This document shows positions 1 to 8,894 of a stretch of 64,000 nt of DNA, piece after piece; position 1 is the first letter of the stretch; the number at the start of each line of letters is the position of its first letter. Position numbers and translations under genes: made by a program. Origin of the DNA: Synechococcus sp. MIT S9220. GTDB lineage: Bacteria > Cyanobacteriota > Cyanobacteriia > PCC-6307 > Cyanobiaceae. The notes under the pieces are model-generated. The model had not been told where the DNA came from. It was given only the letters and a program-made list of their open reading frames with translations, and ran no database searches. Where the stretch lies: positions 1,798,001 through 1,862,000 of the forward strand of contig NZ_CP047958.1 in NCBI RefSeq assembly GCF_014304815.1, in the 5' to 3' direction.

Positions 1-327
1 AGGCAAACGGGCCGCCCAAGTGCCGAGCGGGTCCCAGACACTCCCTACCGGCAAGGCATATCCCAGACCCATCAGCCAGTACACCAGGGGTGGTTTGTCG
101 AACCGGGGCAACCCGTTGACCCTGGGTGTGAGCCAGTCACCGGTCTCCGCCATGGCGCGAGCCGACGCCGCGAACAATGGAGGCGTTTCATCAACGAGAC
201 CGGTGCTGCCGAGCTTCCAGCAGAAGATCGCCACTGCCAGCACAAGGATGAGCAGCATTCCATGCCGTCGCTGCCGAACGGTTGGCAGAACGACCGAAGA
301 AGTCGGGGCTGATGAATCCGCTGTCAT
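1..327 (-). CDS. ArnT/PMT-family membrane glycosyltransferase, N-terminal part (runs off window)
   Basis: This is the first 109 codons of a polytopic glycosyltransferase that would move a lipid-linked sugar onto an envelope acceptor. A hydrophobic segment lies at about residues 24-36. It is followed by the first-loop acidic pair DE (residues 46-47), then GDWLTPRVNGLPRFDKPPL, which is the hallmark of the ArnT/PMT N-terminus. The start codon shares its A with the stop of the upstream glycosyltransferase (TGATG), so the two are translationally coupled. The C-terminus lies beyond the left edge. The family call is strong; the substrate is unknown. Confidence 0.85.
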   Translation of the reverse strand, partial: MTADSSAPTSSVVLPTVRQRRHGMLLILVLAVAIFCWKLGSTGLVDETPPLFAASARAMAETGDWLTPRVNGLPRFDKPPLVYWLMGLGYALPVGSVWDPLGTWAARLP

Positions 328-1430
328 CAGGAGATGGTGCCATCTCCTGGTGTCAGCCCCCTGCGGATCCAGGCTTCGACCCGAGTGGCCAATCCCTCCT
401 GACTCGCGCAGCGCTCAACCCAGCGCCGGCAGGCAACACGGTCGATAGCCGAAGCCTGAAGTGTTGCTTGAGCCAGAGCTTCCCGATCATCGGGAGCCAC
501 CAGCCAACCGGTTTCGCCGTTCTGAATAATCTCTCCAGGACCACCGCGGTCGTAGGCGATCACCGGCACACCACAGGCCAAGGCCTCAACAACAACATTG
601 CCGTAAGCCTCGTTCCACTTCGGTGTGTTGAGCAGCGCTCTGCAACCGCCAAGTTCACGCTGCAGCTCAGCGGTGGGCTTGAAGCCGCACCACTCAATTG
701 TTCCTGCTGGAACAGCACTCTCCACTCGCCTGGCATAGGCGTCGTCCTCGACCAGCCCCCAAACACGCAGTGTCTCACCAAGCTGAGCCGCAACCGATGC
801 CGCATCCTCAAGCCCCTTTTCAGGCGCCACTCGTCCGGCCCAGCCCAGTGGACCATCCGTTGTGAGCTGCAGCTGATACCGGGAGAGATCAAAACCATTA
901 CCCACCACTTCAGGTGGCTTAATCAGGGCGAAGTCGTCGGCCTGCCGACAGGTATGAAAGGCGAGGCGACGCTGATCCCAGCGCGCCAGATCGGCCACAG
1001 CACAGTCCATCACCGCAGACACGGAGCCCATGCTCACCAGGTGAAAAATCTTCGGCTCGACGTGGGGAGTCAGCCATAACGGCAGCCAGTCGTATCCAAA
1101 GTTGAGCAGTGCATCAACATCGCAGGCCAGTTCAAGCGCCCGATCCCAAAGTCGAGGCAGCACAGCATCACGAGGAATCTGCATCGGAGCGTTCCGGTCC
1201 GCATGCTGCCAACTCGGCTGATCAACACCCGCAACGGTGTGGAGGGTCACTCGTTCATCCTTCACCGGTGAAGAGGAGCCTTCAGGGGCAACGAGGTGCA
1301 GATGATGGTCACGCTGGGCAAGGCCCTTCACCAACGATCCCAGCGTGAGCTCAACACCACCGCCCCGGCCGCTGCCGAGCTGTCCGACGGGTGTGCTCAC
1401 CAGCACAAGAGTTAGAGGACGATCGATCAT
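327..1430 (-). CDS. GT4-type glycosyltransferase (group 1)
   Basis: A 367-residue GT-B fold glycosyltransferase. The N-terminus LVLVSTPVGQLGSGRGGGVE carries the glycine-rich acceptor-domain loop. The C-terminal half has the family 4 nucleotide-sugar signature, with EAYGNVVVEALACGVPVIAY around residues 270-290. I chose the ATG at 1430 because it overlaps the stop of the upstream EamA transporter (ATGA) and gives the family's usual N-terminus; an open frame continues upstream to 1805 inside that gene. It lies between a transporter and an ArnT-like enzyme on the same strand, which suggests surface polysaccharide or lipid glycosylation. The exact sugar is unknown. Confidence 0.88.
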   Translation of the reverse strand: MIDRPLTLVLVSTPVGQLGSGRGGGVELTLGSLVKGLAQRDHHLHLVAPEGSSSPVKDERVTLHTVAGVDQPSWQHADRNAPMQIPRDAVLPRLWDRALELACDVDALLNFGYDWLPLWLTPHVEPKIFHLVSMGSVSAVMDCAVADLARWDQRRLAFHTCRQADDFALIKPPEVVGNGFDLSRYQLQLTTDGPLGWAGRVAPEKGLEDAASVAAQLGETLRVWGLVEDDAYARRVESAVPAGTIEWCGFKPTAELQRELGGCRALLNTPKWNEAYGNVVVEALACGVPVIAYDRGGPGEIIQNGETGWLVAPDDREALAQATLQASAIDRVACRRWVERCASQEGLATRVEAWIRRGLTPGDGTIS

Positions 1431-2389
1431 GCCTTCAGGTCTCCAGGACGCGTGATCGACGCCGATACCCAGGGCTCCCAGAGGCGCTGTCGCTGACTCA
1501 CCAACAGCACAGAGATCAGCACCAACAGCACTGCCAACCACTGCAGGGTGTCGAGGCGTTCTCCCAGCAACACTCCCCCGGAGGCGAGTGCAAACACTGG
1601 CGTCAGGAAGCCCAGCGTGCTGAAACCGGTGAGGTCCTCGCGGTTCGCGAACCAGAAAAACAGGGAATAGGCCAGAGCACTGCCAAGAAGCGACGCATAG
1701 GCCATCTGAGCCCAGTCGAGGACCGACCAAGCTGGGATCAGAGCTGTGCTGGCGTCGAGACCATGCCAGACGAGCAGAGGCACTCCACCCAACACCATGT
1801 GCCACCCGGTAACCGCCACGGGATCACTGTTTTTGCAGGCGAAGCGACACAGCACAGTGCCCAGAGCCATCGCCAGTGCCGCCAGCAGCATCCAGCCCGT
1901 GCCGTCCTGCCAGCCGGTCTGCAGATCGGAAAGATCAGCCTGCAACCACCAGTGCTGGAGCAGCGGTGCCGGGACCCCAAGACAGACGATGCCGGACAGT
2001 CCGACCACAAGGCCAATCCAGCCGATCGGATTGATCGACTCTGCGAACAGCCAGCGCGCGAGCAGAGCCACGATCAAGGGCTGCGAATCGATCAAGACTG
2101 ATCCGAGGCCTGCACCAGTGCCCTGTAGCCCTTTGGCCAGAAAAAACTGGAAGAGGATTGCATCCACGAGAGTGAACACCAGAAACCAGCCACGATCAGC
2201 AGGATCAACGCTCAGCCGCCTCCCCAAAAAAGGCACAGCGATCAGCAGCACGATGCCAGCAGGAAGCAGACGCAGACAGGCCACCAAAGGAGCCCCGCCC
2301 GACTCCACCAGAGGGGCCATGGCCGCCATTGCGGTACCCCACAGAGCGAAGGGCAACACCATCAGCAGCCCGCGCTGCAGGGTCGTCAT
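1427..2389 (-). CDS. EamA/DMT-superfamily transporter
   Basis: A 320-residue inner-membrane protein with about ten hydrophobic segments in two repeated halves, typical of the drug/metabolite transporter superfamily. The second repeat has the usual pattern (GSALAYSLFFWFANRE, then FLTPVFALASGGVLLGERL). The substrate cannot be read from sequence. It starts the minus-strand operon of transporter, GT4 and ArnT-like genes, and diverges from sppA across about 50 bp. Confidence 0.9.
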   Translation of the reverse strand: MTTLQRGLLMVLPFALWGTAMAAMAPLVESGGAPLVACLRLLPAGIVLLIAVPFLGRRLSVDPADRGWFLVFTLVDAILFQFFLAKGLQGTGAGLGSVLIDSQPLIVALLARWLFAESINPIGWIGLVVGLSGIVCLGVPAPLLQHWWLQADLSDLQTGWQDGTGWMLLAALAMALGTVLCRFACKNSDPVAVTGWHMVLGGVPLLVWHGLDASTALIPAWSVLDWAQMAYASLLGSALAYSLFFWFANREDLTGFSTLGFLTPVFALASGGVLLGERLDTLQWLAVLLVLISVLLVSQRQRLWEPWVSASITRPGDLKA

Positions 2390-2442
2390 GGAAATAGGCC
2401 GACAGGGTCCTTTTTAAGATCCGGCGAGTTGAACAGAGGATC

Positions 2443-3255
2443 ATGGGGTGGCTGTGGCGCCGCAAGTCCAAACGCCGCATGGCGCGCATCGTCATTGAGG
2501 GCGCGATCAGTGGCTCGACACGACGCAGGGTGCTGAAGGCTCTGCGCGACGTGCAGGAGCGGGAGTTTCCAGCTCTCCTGCTGCGCATCGACAGTCCCGG
2601 GGGGACAGTCGGCGACAGTCAGGAAATCCATGCAGCTCTGCTGCGGCTGCGCGAAAAAGGCTGCAAGGTTGTGGCCAGCTTCGGCAACATTTCTGCCTCA
2701 GGAGGTGTGTATGTCGGTGTGGCAGCCGATTCGATCGTGGCCAATCCCGGCACGATCACCGGCTCGATCGGTGTGATTCTGCGGGGCAACAACCTCTCGG
2801 AACTGCTGGCGAAAGTCGGTGTCCGCTTCGAAACCGTGAAGAGCGGTGCTTTCAAGGACATTCTTTCCCCTGATAGGGCCCTCAGTCCGGAGGAGCGCGA
2901 GCTTCTCCAAAGCCTGATCGACAGCAGTTACGACCAGTTCGTGGGCGCCGTTGCCGAGGGCCGTGGGTTGGACAAGGACAAGGTCCGAACCTTCGCTGAT
3001 GGGCGGGTGTTCAGTGGAGCACAGGCCAAAGATCTCGGCCTTGTTGATGAACTAGGCGACGAGGAACAGGCTCGATTGGTGGCAGCCCGTTTGGCTGAGC
3101 TTGATGAAGAGCGCTGCCGGCCAGTGACCCTTGGTAAGCCGCGCAAGCGTCTCCTGCAGGGCTTACCTGGATCAAGCCTGCTGCTGCGACTCGATCAGTT
3201 ACTGACCACGGAACTTGAGCTCAGCGGCCAACCCCTCTGGATGTACAGACCATGA
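2443..3255 (+). CDS. sppA: Signal peptide peptidase SppA, short (36K) type
   Basis: A serine protease of the S49 family that degrades cleaved signal peptides at the membrane. The 270-residue length fits the single-domain form. The catalytic Ser is in GNISASGGVYVG and the Lys in KSGAFKDILSP, following the classical LRIDSPGG strand. There is little N-terminal hydrophobic sequence, so membrane attachment is probably peripheral. Its stop overlaps the aroH start (ATGA). In cyanobacteria a related SppA1 takes part in light-harvesting antenna acclimation; whether this copy does is not visible. Confidence 0.93.
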   Translation: MGWLWRRKSKRRMARIVIEGAISGSTRRRVLKALRDVQEREFPALLLRIDSPGGTVGDSQEIHAALLRLREKGCKVVASFGNISASGGVYVGVAADSIVANPGTITGSIGVILRGNNLSELLAKVGVRFETVKSGAFKDILSPDRALSPEERELLQSLIDSSYDQFVGAVAEGRGLDKDKVRTFADGRVFSGAQAKDLGLVDELGDEEQARLVAARLAELDEERCRPVTLGKPRKRLLQGLPGSSLLLRLDQLLTTELELSGQPLWMYRP

Positions 3256-3632
3256 CAGCCCCCCGGCTGTTGCGAGGTCTGCGCGGTGCCACCACCTGCG
3301 CTGATAACAGCGCAGACGCCATTCGAGAGGCTGTTACCGAGCTGGTGGATGCCCTGATGGATCAGAACGCTTTGGATCCCGAACAGCTGGTCTCGGTGAC
3401 TTTCTCCGCGACCTCCGACCTGGACGCCAGCTTTCCCGCAGCGGCGGCGCGGCACCGATCAGGTTGGGAGGACGTCGCCCTTCTGGATGTGCAGCAGATG
3501 GTTGTCCCGGGGGATCTTGCACGTTGCATCCGGCTACTCGCCCACGCCTGGATTCCTGCTGATCGGCAGCTGCACCATCCGTACCTGAGGACAGCCGCAC
3601 GTCTGCGCCCGGACCGATCTGGTCACAACTGA
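3252..3632 (+). CDS. aroH: Chorismate mutase, AroH type
   Basis: A 126-residue monofunctional chorismate mutase that converts chorismate to prephenate for Phe and Tyr synthesis. It begins RGLRGATTC like the Bacillus AroH family. It contains the SVTFSATSDLDASFPAAAAR region that lines the trimer active site, and a C-terminal ARLRPDRS segment. It overlaps sppA by four bases, so it is probably co-transcribed and coupled. Confidence 0.92.
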   Translation: MTAPRLLRGLRGATTCADNSADAIREAVTELVDALMDQNALDPEQLVSVTFSATSDLDASFPAAAARHRSGWEDVALLDVQQMVVPGDLARCIRLLAHAWIPADRQLHHPYLRTAARLRPDRSGHN

Positions 3633-3731
3633 CAGATCAGGGGCCGACCCCCGAAGCACCTGCATTCGGGAGATTCTCAGGACAATCCGTTCACGACTCA
3701 CGGCATTCGCGCCGACTGCTCCGGAATCACG

Positions 3732-4319
3732 ATGAAACGACTTTTTCCTCCCACTTCAAAACTCAGTGCTGGTGTGACAGCTCTGATCGGCTGCGGAATC
3801 ATCAGCGGAGCGGCTCTGCTGCCAAGCTTGATCAAGCCTGCCGTTGCACAGAACACACCTTCCCTTCTGGAATTCAGATGGGATACAGACGCTGGTTATC
3901 GCAAGCTCTACTTCGTACAAAGCAGCCAACGCCGAAGTGATCGCTCGGAGTACTACTTCATGCTGCGCAAGAAGGATCGCAAGACCGCGATCCTCAAGCT
4001 AAGCATCACTGTTCCCAGTTATTTCGATGCAAAAATCCGTCCGGAAGCTTTATCCCTTTGCAAGATGAAGATGGGAGGAGTGCTCGCTCGAAGCAAATGC
4101 ACAGAAGTTCTTCCGGCGGTGTTTGAAGTCAACGAGAAACAAACGGCCATAGAAGTTTTTCCTGACACTCCGATACCGACTGGCGGCACCTACGCCGTCG
4201 TGATGAACGTCTTCAACCCGAGCCAGGGGGGAATGTTCCAGTTCAATGCCCTGGCGCAAGCCCCCGGAGACGTTCCCATATCTGGCTACCTCGGCAGCTG
4301 GCTTGTGGATATCGACTGA
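3732..4319 (+). CDS. DUF2808 secreted protein
   Basis: A 195-residue exported protein. The N-terminus is basic, then hydrophobic (about residues 15-34), ending near PAVAQ, which looks like a signal peptidase site. The mature part has the DUF2808 pattern found widely in cyanobacteria: an FRW strand, a beta-rich middle and the motif VFPDTPIPTGGTYAVVMNVFNP. The function is unknown; it is presumably periplasmic or envelope-associated. It is a single gene between aroH and rpmH. Confidence 0.88.
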   Translation: MKRLFPPTSKLSAGVTALIGCGIISGAALLPSLIKPAVAQNTPSLLEFRWDTDAGYRKLYFVQSSQRRSDRSEYYFMLRKKDRKTAILKLSITVPSYFDAKIRPEALSLCKMKMGGVLARSKCTEVLPAVFEVNEKQTAIEVFPDTPIPTGGTYAVVMNVFNPSQGGMFQFNALAQAPGDVPISGYLGSWLVDID

Positions 4320-4372
4320 CCCCGGCTGATAAACTCGCTCCTTGACGAAAGGCCGGGTGCCGGAAAAATTCC

Positions 4373-4510
4373 ATGACGAAACGAACCCTCGGAGGCACAA
4401 GTCGCAAGCGCAGGCGCGTTTCCGGTTTCAGAGTGCGCATGCGTACGCACACTGGACGTCGCGTGATTCGCAGCCGCCGCAAGCGCGGACGCTCACGCCT
4501 GTCCGTTTGA
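4373..4510 (+). CDS. rpmH: Ribosomal protein bL34
   Basis: A 45-residue, extremely basic protein starting [20 protein letters not shown] and ending [10 protein letters not shown]. It is a textbook bL34 that binds 23S rRNA in the large subunit. It is too short to stand out as a long ORF but is unmistakable. It sits directly upstream of rnpA, the near-universal bacterial arrangement. Confidence 0.98.
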   Translation: MTKRTLGGTSRKRRRVSGFRVRMRTHTGRRVIRSRRKRGRSRLSV

Positions 4511-4528
4511 TTCGTTCGGATTGCTGCG

Positions 4529-4930
4529 ATGGTTTTGCCGGCATCCATGCGTCTGCGCGGCCATCGCTGTTTTGACCATCTGCATCGGAAAGGCAAACGC
4601 TTCAACGGCACCTTGATGGTGCTGAGAAGGGCATCAGCCCACAATTCCTTGCTCAAACGACCGGCGACTCCGAAGGGGTCGGTCAGCCCGAGCAGTCCTG
4701 CAACCTGCCGAGTGGCTGTGGTGATCAGCAGCAAGGTGAGTAAGCGCGCCGTGATCAGGAATCGATTGAGGCGACGCCTGCACGATCATCTGCGTTCAAG
4801 ATTCGAACACGCACCAGAACACGCCAGCGCCTGGCTTCTGGTCAGTTTGAAGCCTGGAGCAGCCACAGAGGATCACGACTTGCTGGAAGAATGCGACAGA
4901 TTGCTTGTACAGGCGGGCCTGAAGTCATGA
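4529..4930 (+). CDS. rnpA: Ribonuclease P protein component
   Basis: The protein subunit of RNase P, which helps the catalytic RNA trim 5' leaders from tRNA precursors. At 133 residues it has the RNA-binding signature KVSKRAVIRNRLRRRLHDHL (about residues 70-89). Its position 18 bp after rpmH and ahead of yidC confirms the call. Its stop overlaps the start of the next gene. Confidence 0.97.
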   Translation: MVLPASMRLRGHRCFDHLHRKGKRFNGTLMVLRRASAHNSLLKRPATPKGSVSPSSPATCRVAVVISSKVSKRAVIRNRLRRRLHDHLRSRFEHAPEHASAWLLVSLKPGAATEDHDLLEECDRLLVQAGLKS

Positions 4931-5349
4931 CCAGCTCAATACAGGAAGAAACCTTCTACGAGGGCGGCCCTGCGAAAGGAGATCTCATCTTCAACGTTCT
5001 TTTGGGCTTCACCCTGATTGGCCTGCCATTCACCGTGGGGGCCATCGTGAGGACTCTGTGGCTGCGCTTCCGCATCACCAGTCGACGGGTCTCCGTAAGC
5101 GGCGGCTGGATGGGCAAGGACCGCAGCCAGGTGGTCTACAGCCAGATCCGCGAGGTGCGCTGCGTACCCCGTGGTTTTGGCGCATGGGGAGACATGGTTC
5201 TCGTGCTCACGGATGGATCACGACTGGAGCTTCGTTCGATGCCGAACTTCCGTGAGGTCGAGACCTACATCCAGGAACGCATCAAGAGCAGGCCCGAATC
5301 CAACGGTTCCAGCACTGACAGCATTCCAAGCAAAGGCTTCGCTGCCTAA
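4927..5349 (+). CDS. PH-domain (bPH) membrane protein
   Basis: A 140-residue protein. The ATG at 4927 overlaps the rnpA stop (ATGA). One or two hydrophobic segments at about residues 18-45 are followed by a bacterial PH-like domain of the YdbT/DUF304 type (RFRITSRRVSVSGGWMGKDR, then SQIREVRCVPRGFGAWGDM). It is conserved between rnpA and yidC in picocyanobacteria. The role is unproven; the setting suggests membrane-protein biogenesis. Confidence 0.85.
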   Translation: MTSSIQEETFYEGGPAKGDLIFNVLLGFTLIGLPFTVGAIVRTLWLRFRITSRRVSVSGGWMGKDRSQVVYSQIREVRCVPRGFGAWGDMVLVLTDGSRLELRSMPNFREVETYIQERIKSRPESNGSSTDSIPSKGFAA

Positions 5350-5424
5350 TCCTGAACGTCAACGCAACGGCCTCGACGCTGTTGCACACTGGCATCACCC
5401 TTCACCGCCCATCGGAACGCCATC

Positions 5425-6564
5425 GTGATCGGTTACATCTCCGACAATCTGCTGCTGCCGATCCTGGATTTCTTCTATGGACTGGTGCCCAGCTACGGGC
5501 TCGCGATCGTGGCTCTCACGGTGGTGATCCGCCTGGCTCTGTTTCCGCTCAGCGCAGGATCCATCCGCAGCGCACGGCGCATGCGCATCGCCCAGCCGGT
5601 GATGCAGAAGCGGCAGGCCGAGATCAAGTCTCGCTTTGCCAGCAACCCTCAGAAACAGCAGGAGGAGCTGGGCAAATTAATGAAGGAGTTCGGCAGCCCG
5701 CTGGCTGGTTGCCTGCCCCTCTTGGTGCAGATGCCGATCCTGTTTGCGTTGTTCGCCACGCTGCGTGGGTCACCGTTCGCGGACGTTCCCTACACCCTCA
5801 ATCTCAAAGTGCTGCCCGCCGAGCAAATCGCGGCGGTGGAGCCAAAACCGTTCAGCAGTGCGAGCCATTCGATCTTCGTCACGGAGACTGATCACGTCCC
5901 CGTGATCGCCAGCCTGCCCGGTGGAACCAAGATCGGCACCGGTGACAGCGTCCAGATCCAGCTCCAGACCAAAAGCGGAGAGGCGTTCTCAGAGGTCTTG
6001 GACGAGGTCGAGAACGGCAAGTCTTTCCTTCCTGATTGGACGGTCACCAAAGGCGAATCGATCGTGTCGGTCTCCGAAGCCGGAGAGATCACAGCGCTGG
6101 CTCCCGGTGACGCGACCGTTGAAGGCAAGATCCCCGGTCTGGCCGCCCGCAGCGGTTTCCTGTTCATCAAGGCTCTTGGACAGGTGGGCTTCTACACCGA
6201 CGGAGCCGTCAACTGGGATATCGCCATCCTCGTGGGCTCCTTTGGTCTGAGCCTGTTCATTTCCCAGCTGCTGTCGGGGATGGGCATGCCTGCGAATCCG
6301 CAGCAGTCCACAGCCAACAAGATCACCCCGGTGATGATCACGGGAATGTTTCTGTTCTTCCCTCTGCCGGCGGGCGTTCTGCTTTACATGGTGATCGCCA
6401 ATATCTTCCAGGCTTTGCAGACCTTCCTGCTGACTCGTGAAGCTTTACCGGACAATCTGCAGGCCATCCTGGACGAACAGCTCAAGCAGCAACCCGCACC
6501 AGCCGCCGCCGGTGGTTTTCCTGGAAGCCGCTTGCCTTTCGAGCCAAAGGGCGGCAACAAATGA
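5425..6564 (+). CDS. yidC: Membrane protein insertase YidC/Alb3/Oxa1
   Basis: Inserts proteins into the plasma and thylakoid membranes, alone or with SecYEG. The GTG start gives 379 residues. The groove Arg is Arg36 ([11 protein letters not shown]). The conserved cytoplasmic loop runs to about residue 90, followed by [20 protein letters not shown] (residues 96-115) and the later membrane segments at about 263-285, 303-325 and onwards. Between TM2 and TM3 (about residues 160-247) is an inserted lumenal or periplasmic domain that reads like a bacterial Ig-like (BIG2) fold, with [20 protein letters not shown]. Operon with rnpA upstream and DUF177 downstream (4-bp overlap). Confidence 0.96.
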   Translation: MIGYISDNLLLPILDFFYGLVPSYGLAIVALTVVIRLALFPLSAGSIRSARRMRIAQPVMQKRQAEIKSRFASNPQKQQEELGKLMKEFGSPLAGCLPLLVQMPILFALFATLRGSPFADVPYTLNLKVLPAEQIAAVEPKPFSSASHSIFVTETDHVPVIASLPGGTKIGTGDSVQIQLQTKSGEAFSEVLDEVENGKSFLPDWTVTKGESIVSVSEAGEITALAPGDATVEGKIPGLAARSGFLFIKALGQVGFYTDGAVNWDIAILVGSFGLSLFISQLLSGMGMPANPQQSTANKITPVMITGMFLFFPLPAGVLLYMVIANIFQALQTFLLTREALPDNLQAILDEQLKQQPAPAAAGGFPGSRLPFEPKGGNK

Positions 6565-7112
6565 TTCCCGGCCTTGAGCCGGTACCGCTCAGGGAGCTAC
6601 AAGCTCTGGGAACCTCCAGGGTCTGGTCAGTGGATGGTCAACTCGATGAGATGCCCAGCCTCACACCCGTGCGAGGCACTCTCAGGGCAGAACATCTCGG
6701 CAACCTCCTCGAGGTTGAAGGTTCAGTGCAGACCATCGTCTGCCTGCGCTGCGACCGTTGTCTCGGTCATTTCAACCAACAGCTCAACGCTGTCTCCAAG
6801 GAACTGATCTGGCTGGGCCAGGAACCGAGCGACGATCATCTCGCCGAAGCAGGGCTCGACCCGACGTCTCCCGATGGCCTTATGGAGTGCCTGAACCCAC
6901 GCGCTGATTTCGAACCGGAACGCTGGGTGTTCGAACAGCTCAGCCTTCAGATGTCAGTCGTCAATCGCTGCGGGGAGCATTGCCCAGGAATGCCGCAAAC
7001 ACCATCGGACGCTTCCTCAACCAGCAAGGAGATAACTCCTGATCCCCGCTGGCAGGCCCTGAAGGATCTGCAGGCGTCGATGCAACACAACGGGACAAAC
7101 CATGACCGATAA
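6561..7112 (+). CDS. DUF177 (YceD-like) protein
   Basis: A 183-residue protein of the YceD/DUF177 family, linked in bacteria and plastids to 23S rRNA accumulation. It has the family's zinc-binding-like pairs: CLRCDRC near residues 53-59, and C...C around CGEHCPGM near residues 133-140. It overlaps yidC by four bases and the following AAA gene by 11 bases. Confidence 0.85.
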   Translation: MIPGLEPVPLRELQALGTSRVWSVDGQLDEMPSLTPVRGTLRAEHLGNLLEVEGSVQTIVCLRCDRCLGHFNQQLNAVSKELIWLGQEPSDDHLAEAGLDPTSPDGLMECLNPRADFEPERWVFEQLSLQMSVVNRCGEHCPGMPQTPSDASSTSKEITPDPRWQALKDLQASMQHNGTNHDR

Positions 7113-8601
7113 CTGGATCGCACAGCTGGATCTCTTGATCCGGTCAGGCACACCGTTGATTTGGATCCGCAGCCATGAGGAAGAGCGCGTGGAAACGCTG
7201 CTGCGCCAGACCTCGGAGCGACTTCCCGATCGCACACTGACCTGCTGGGATTTCGTGGGAGGCCTCAGTGGCGCCTTGGGCCAGGAACAGCTGGGTGCCC
7301 GACAGCCGATGGCGGTGCTGCAGTGGCTACAGGAGCGCTCCCCTTCCAGTCCAACCCTGCTGCTGCTCAAGGATGTGCACCGGTTCTGTGAAGACCCGGG
7401 AATCGCCCGCATGCTGCGGAACCTTGCCAGCCAACTGCGAACCACGCCACACACCTTGATCGTGACCTGCGGGCAATGGACGCCCCCAGCCGACCTGGAT
7501 GAAGCCCTCACGCTGATGGACCTTCCCTTGCCCCAGGAACAGGAGTTGCGAACACTGTTGGCCAACATCGCCAGAGCCAGCGGTCGGGCCCTGGAGGCTG
7601 ATGTGCTCGAGGAACTCACTCATGCCTGCTGCGGCCTGAGCGAAGCAAGGGTGAGGCATGTGGCCGCCAAAGCACTCGCACAACGTGGATCACTCAGCCG
7701 CGAGGACCTGGTGGATGTGTTGGAGGAGAAACGGCTTTCCCTGGCCCGCAGCGAAGTGCTGGAGTTCTGCCGAACCGATGCAACACCTGGCGACATCGGC
7801 GGGCTCGAAACACTCAAGCATTGGCTTGATCAACGACACAGAGCCTTCAACGACGATGCACGCCGCTTCGGACTTCCCCTGCCTCGAGGAGTGCTCCTGG
7901 TGGGACCTCAGGGCACCGGCAAGTCCCTCACAGCCAGAGCAATCGCCCATAGCTGGTCGATGCCTCTTCTTCGACTGGATGTGGGCCGACTCTTCTCCGG
8001 ACTGGTTGGAGCCAGTGAAGCCAGAACCCGCGACATGATTCAGCGGGCGGAAGCGATGGCGCCCTGCGTTCTCTGGATCGATGAGATCGACAAGGGATTT
8101 GGCAATGACAGCCGCAGTGACGGAGGCACCAGTCAGCGTGTTCTGGCCACCGTGCTCACCTGGATGGCAGAGAAACGCTCTGCGGTGTTTGTGGTGGCCA
8201 CAGCGAACGGTGTGGAGCGTTTACCAGCGGAGCTACTGCGTAAGGGACGATTTGATGAAATTTTCCTGCTGGATCTGCCGTCAAGAGAGGAGCGTCTGAG
8301 CATCCTCAGCCTTCACCTGCAACGGCGTCGCCCTGGCCTCAATCTACCGCTTTCAACCGTGGTCGATCGCACGGACGGCTATTCCGGCGCTGAATTGGAA
8401 CAGGTGGTGATTGAAGCGATGCACCTTGCCTTCGCCGAAATCCGTGAACTCACGGAAAGCGACATGATCCTGGCGGCATCGCAACTTGTGCCCCTGTCAC
8501 GCACGGCTAGAGAGCAAATGGAAAGCCTCAAGCAATGGGCCAGCGCCGGGCGAGCCAGACCCGCATCATTGCGAGCCGTAACGAACCCTGACGCGGCGTA
8601 A
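7102..8601 (+). CDS. AAA+ ATPase, Ycf46-like
   Basis: A 499-residue ATPase resembling Ycf46. The N-terminal half is an alpha-beta domain without a nucleotide site of its own (begins LIRSGTPLIWIRSHEEERVE). The C-terminal AAA+ domain has Walker A GPQGTGKS near residue 267, Walker B VLWIDEIDKG near 322, and an arginine-finger region near LRKGRFDEIF. Ycf46-type proteins have been linked to carbon uptake and photosynthesis regulation in cyanobacteria; the role here is inferred. It is co-directional with DUF177, overlapping by 11 bp. Confidence 0.88.
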   Translation: MTDNWIAQLDLLIRSGTPLIWIRSHEEERVETLLRQTSERLPDRTLTCWDFVGGLSGALGQEQLGARQPMAVLQWLQERSPSSPTLLLLKDVHRFCEDPGIARMLRNLASQLRTTPHTLIVTCGQWTPPADLDEALTLMDLPLPQEQELRTLLANIARASGRALEADVLEELTHACCGLSEARVRHVAAKALAQRGSLSREDLVDVLEEKRLSLARSEVLEFCRTDATPGDIGGLETLKHWLDQRHRAFNDDARRFGLPLPRGVLLVGPQGTGKSLTARAIAHSWSMPLLRLDVGRLFSGLVGASEARTRDMIQRAEAMAPCVLWIDEIDKGFGNDSRSDGGTSQRVLATVLTWMAEKRSAVFVVATANGVERLPAELLRKGRFDEIFLLDLPSREERLSILSLHLQRRRPGLNLPLSTVVDRTDGYSGAELEQVVIEAMHLAFAEIRELTESDMILAASQLVPLSRTAREQMESLKQWASAGRARPASLRAVTNPDAA

Positions 8602-8673
8602 CAATCCACCCCCTCAACCCGAGACGAACCCAGTCAGGCTCCGTAAGTTCCAGGAACTGCCGAAAGACCGGAA

Positions 8674-8835
8674 TTGAACCGTTCCTCTGAACTCACCACC
8701 CAATTGGCAGCGGCCTGCCTTGGAGCCGGGGTGATCACCACGGTTGCCGTCGCTCAAGGCCAGAACCCAGTCACAGCTCTCGGAATCACCCTGTTCTCAG
8801 CCGTGGCGGCTGTGATGGTTGGCCAGGTTTTCTGA
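8674..8835 (+). CDS. Small two-helix membrane protein
   Basis: A 53-residue ORF from a TTG start (NRSSELTTQLAAACLGAGV) with two hydrophobic stretches, at about residues 10-27 and 34-52, ending MVGQVF. It fills the gap between the Ycf46-like gene and serS on the same strand. Small proteins of this kind are common here in marine Synechococcus. The function is unknown and the start is uncertain. Confidence 0.55.
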   Translation: MNRSSELTTQLAAACLGAGVITTVAVAQGQNPVTALGITLFSAVAAVMVGQVF

Positions 8836-8894
8836 GCGCAAACAGAGCGCTGACAGCGGACGCCTAGGCTGCCGGCGCGATCATCCGAACCCCT

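Noticed and set aside
327-1079. Long plus-strand frame opposite the GT4 gene
   Set aside because: It is antisense to a clear glycosyltransferase and has no protein-like features.
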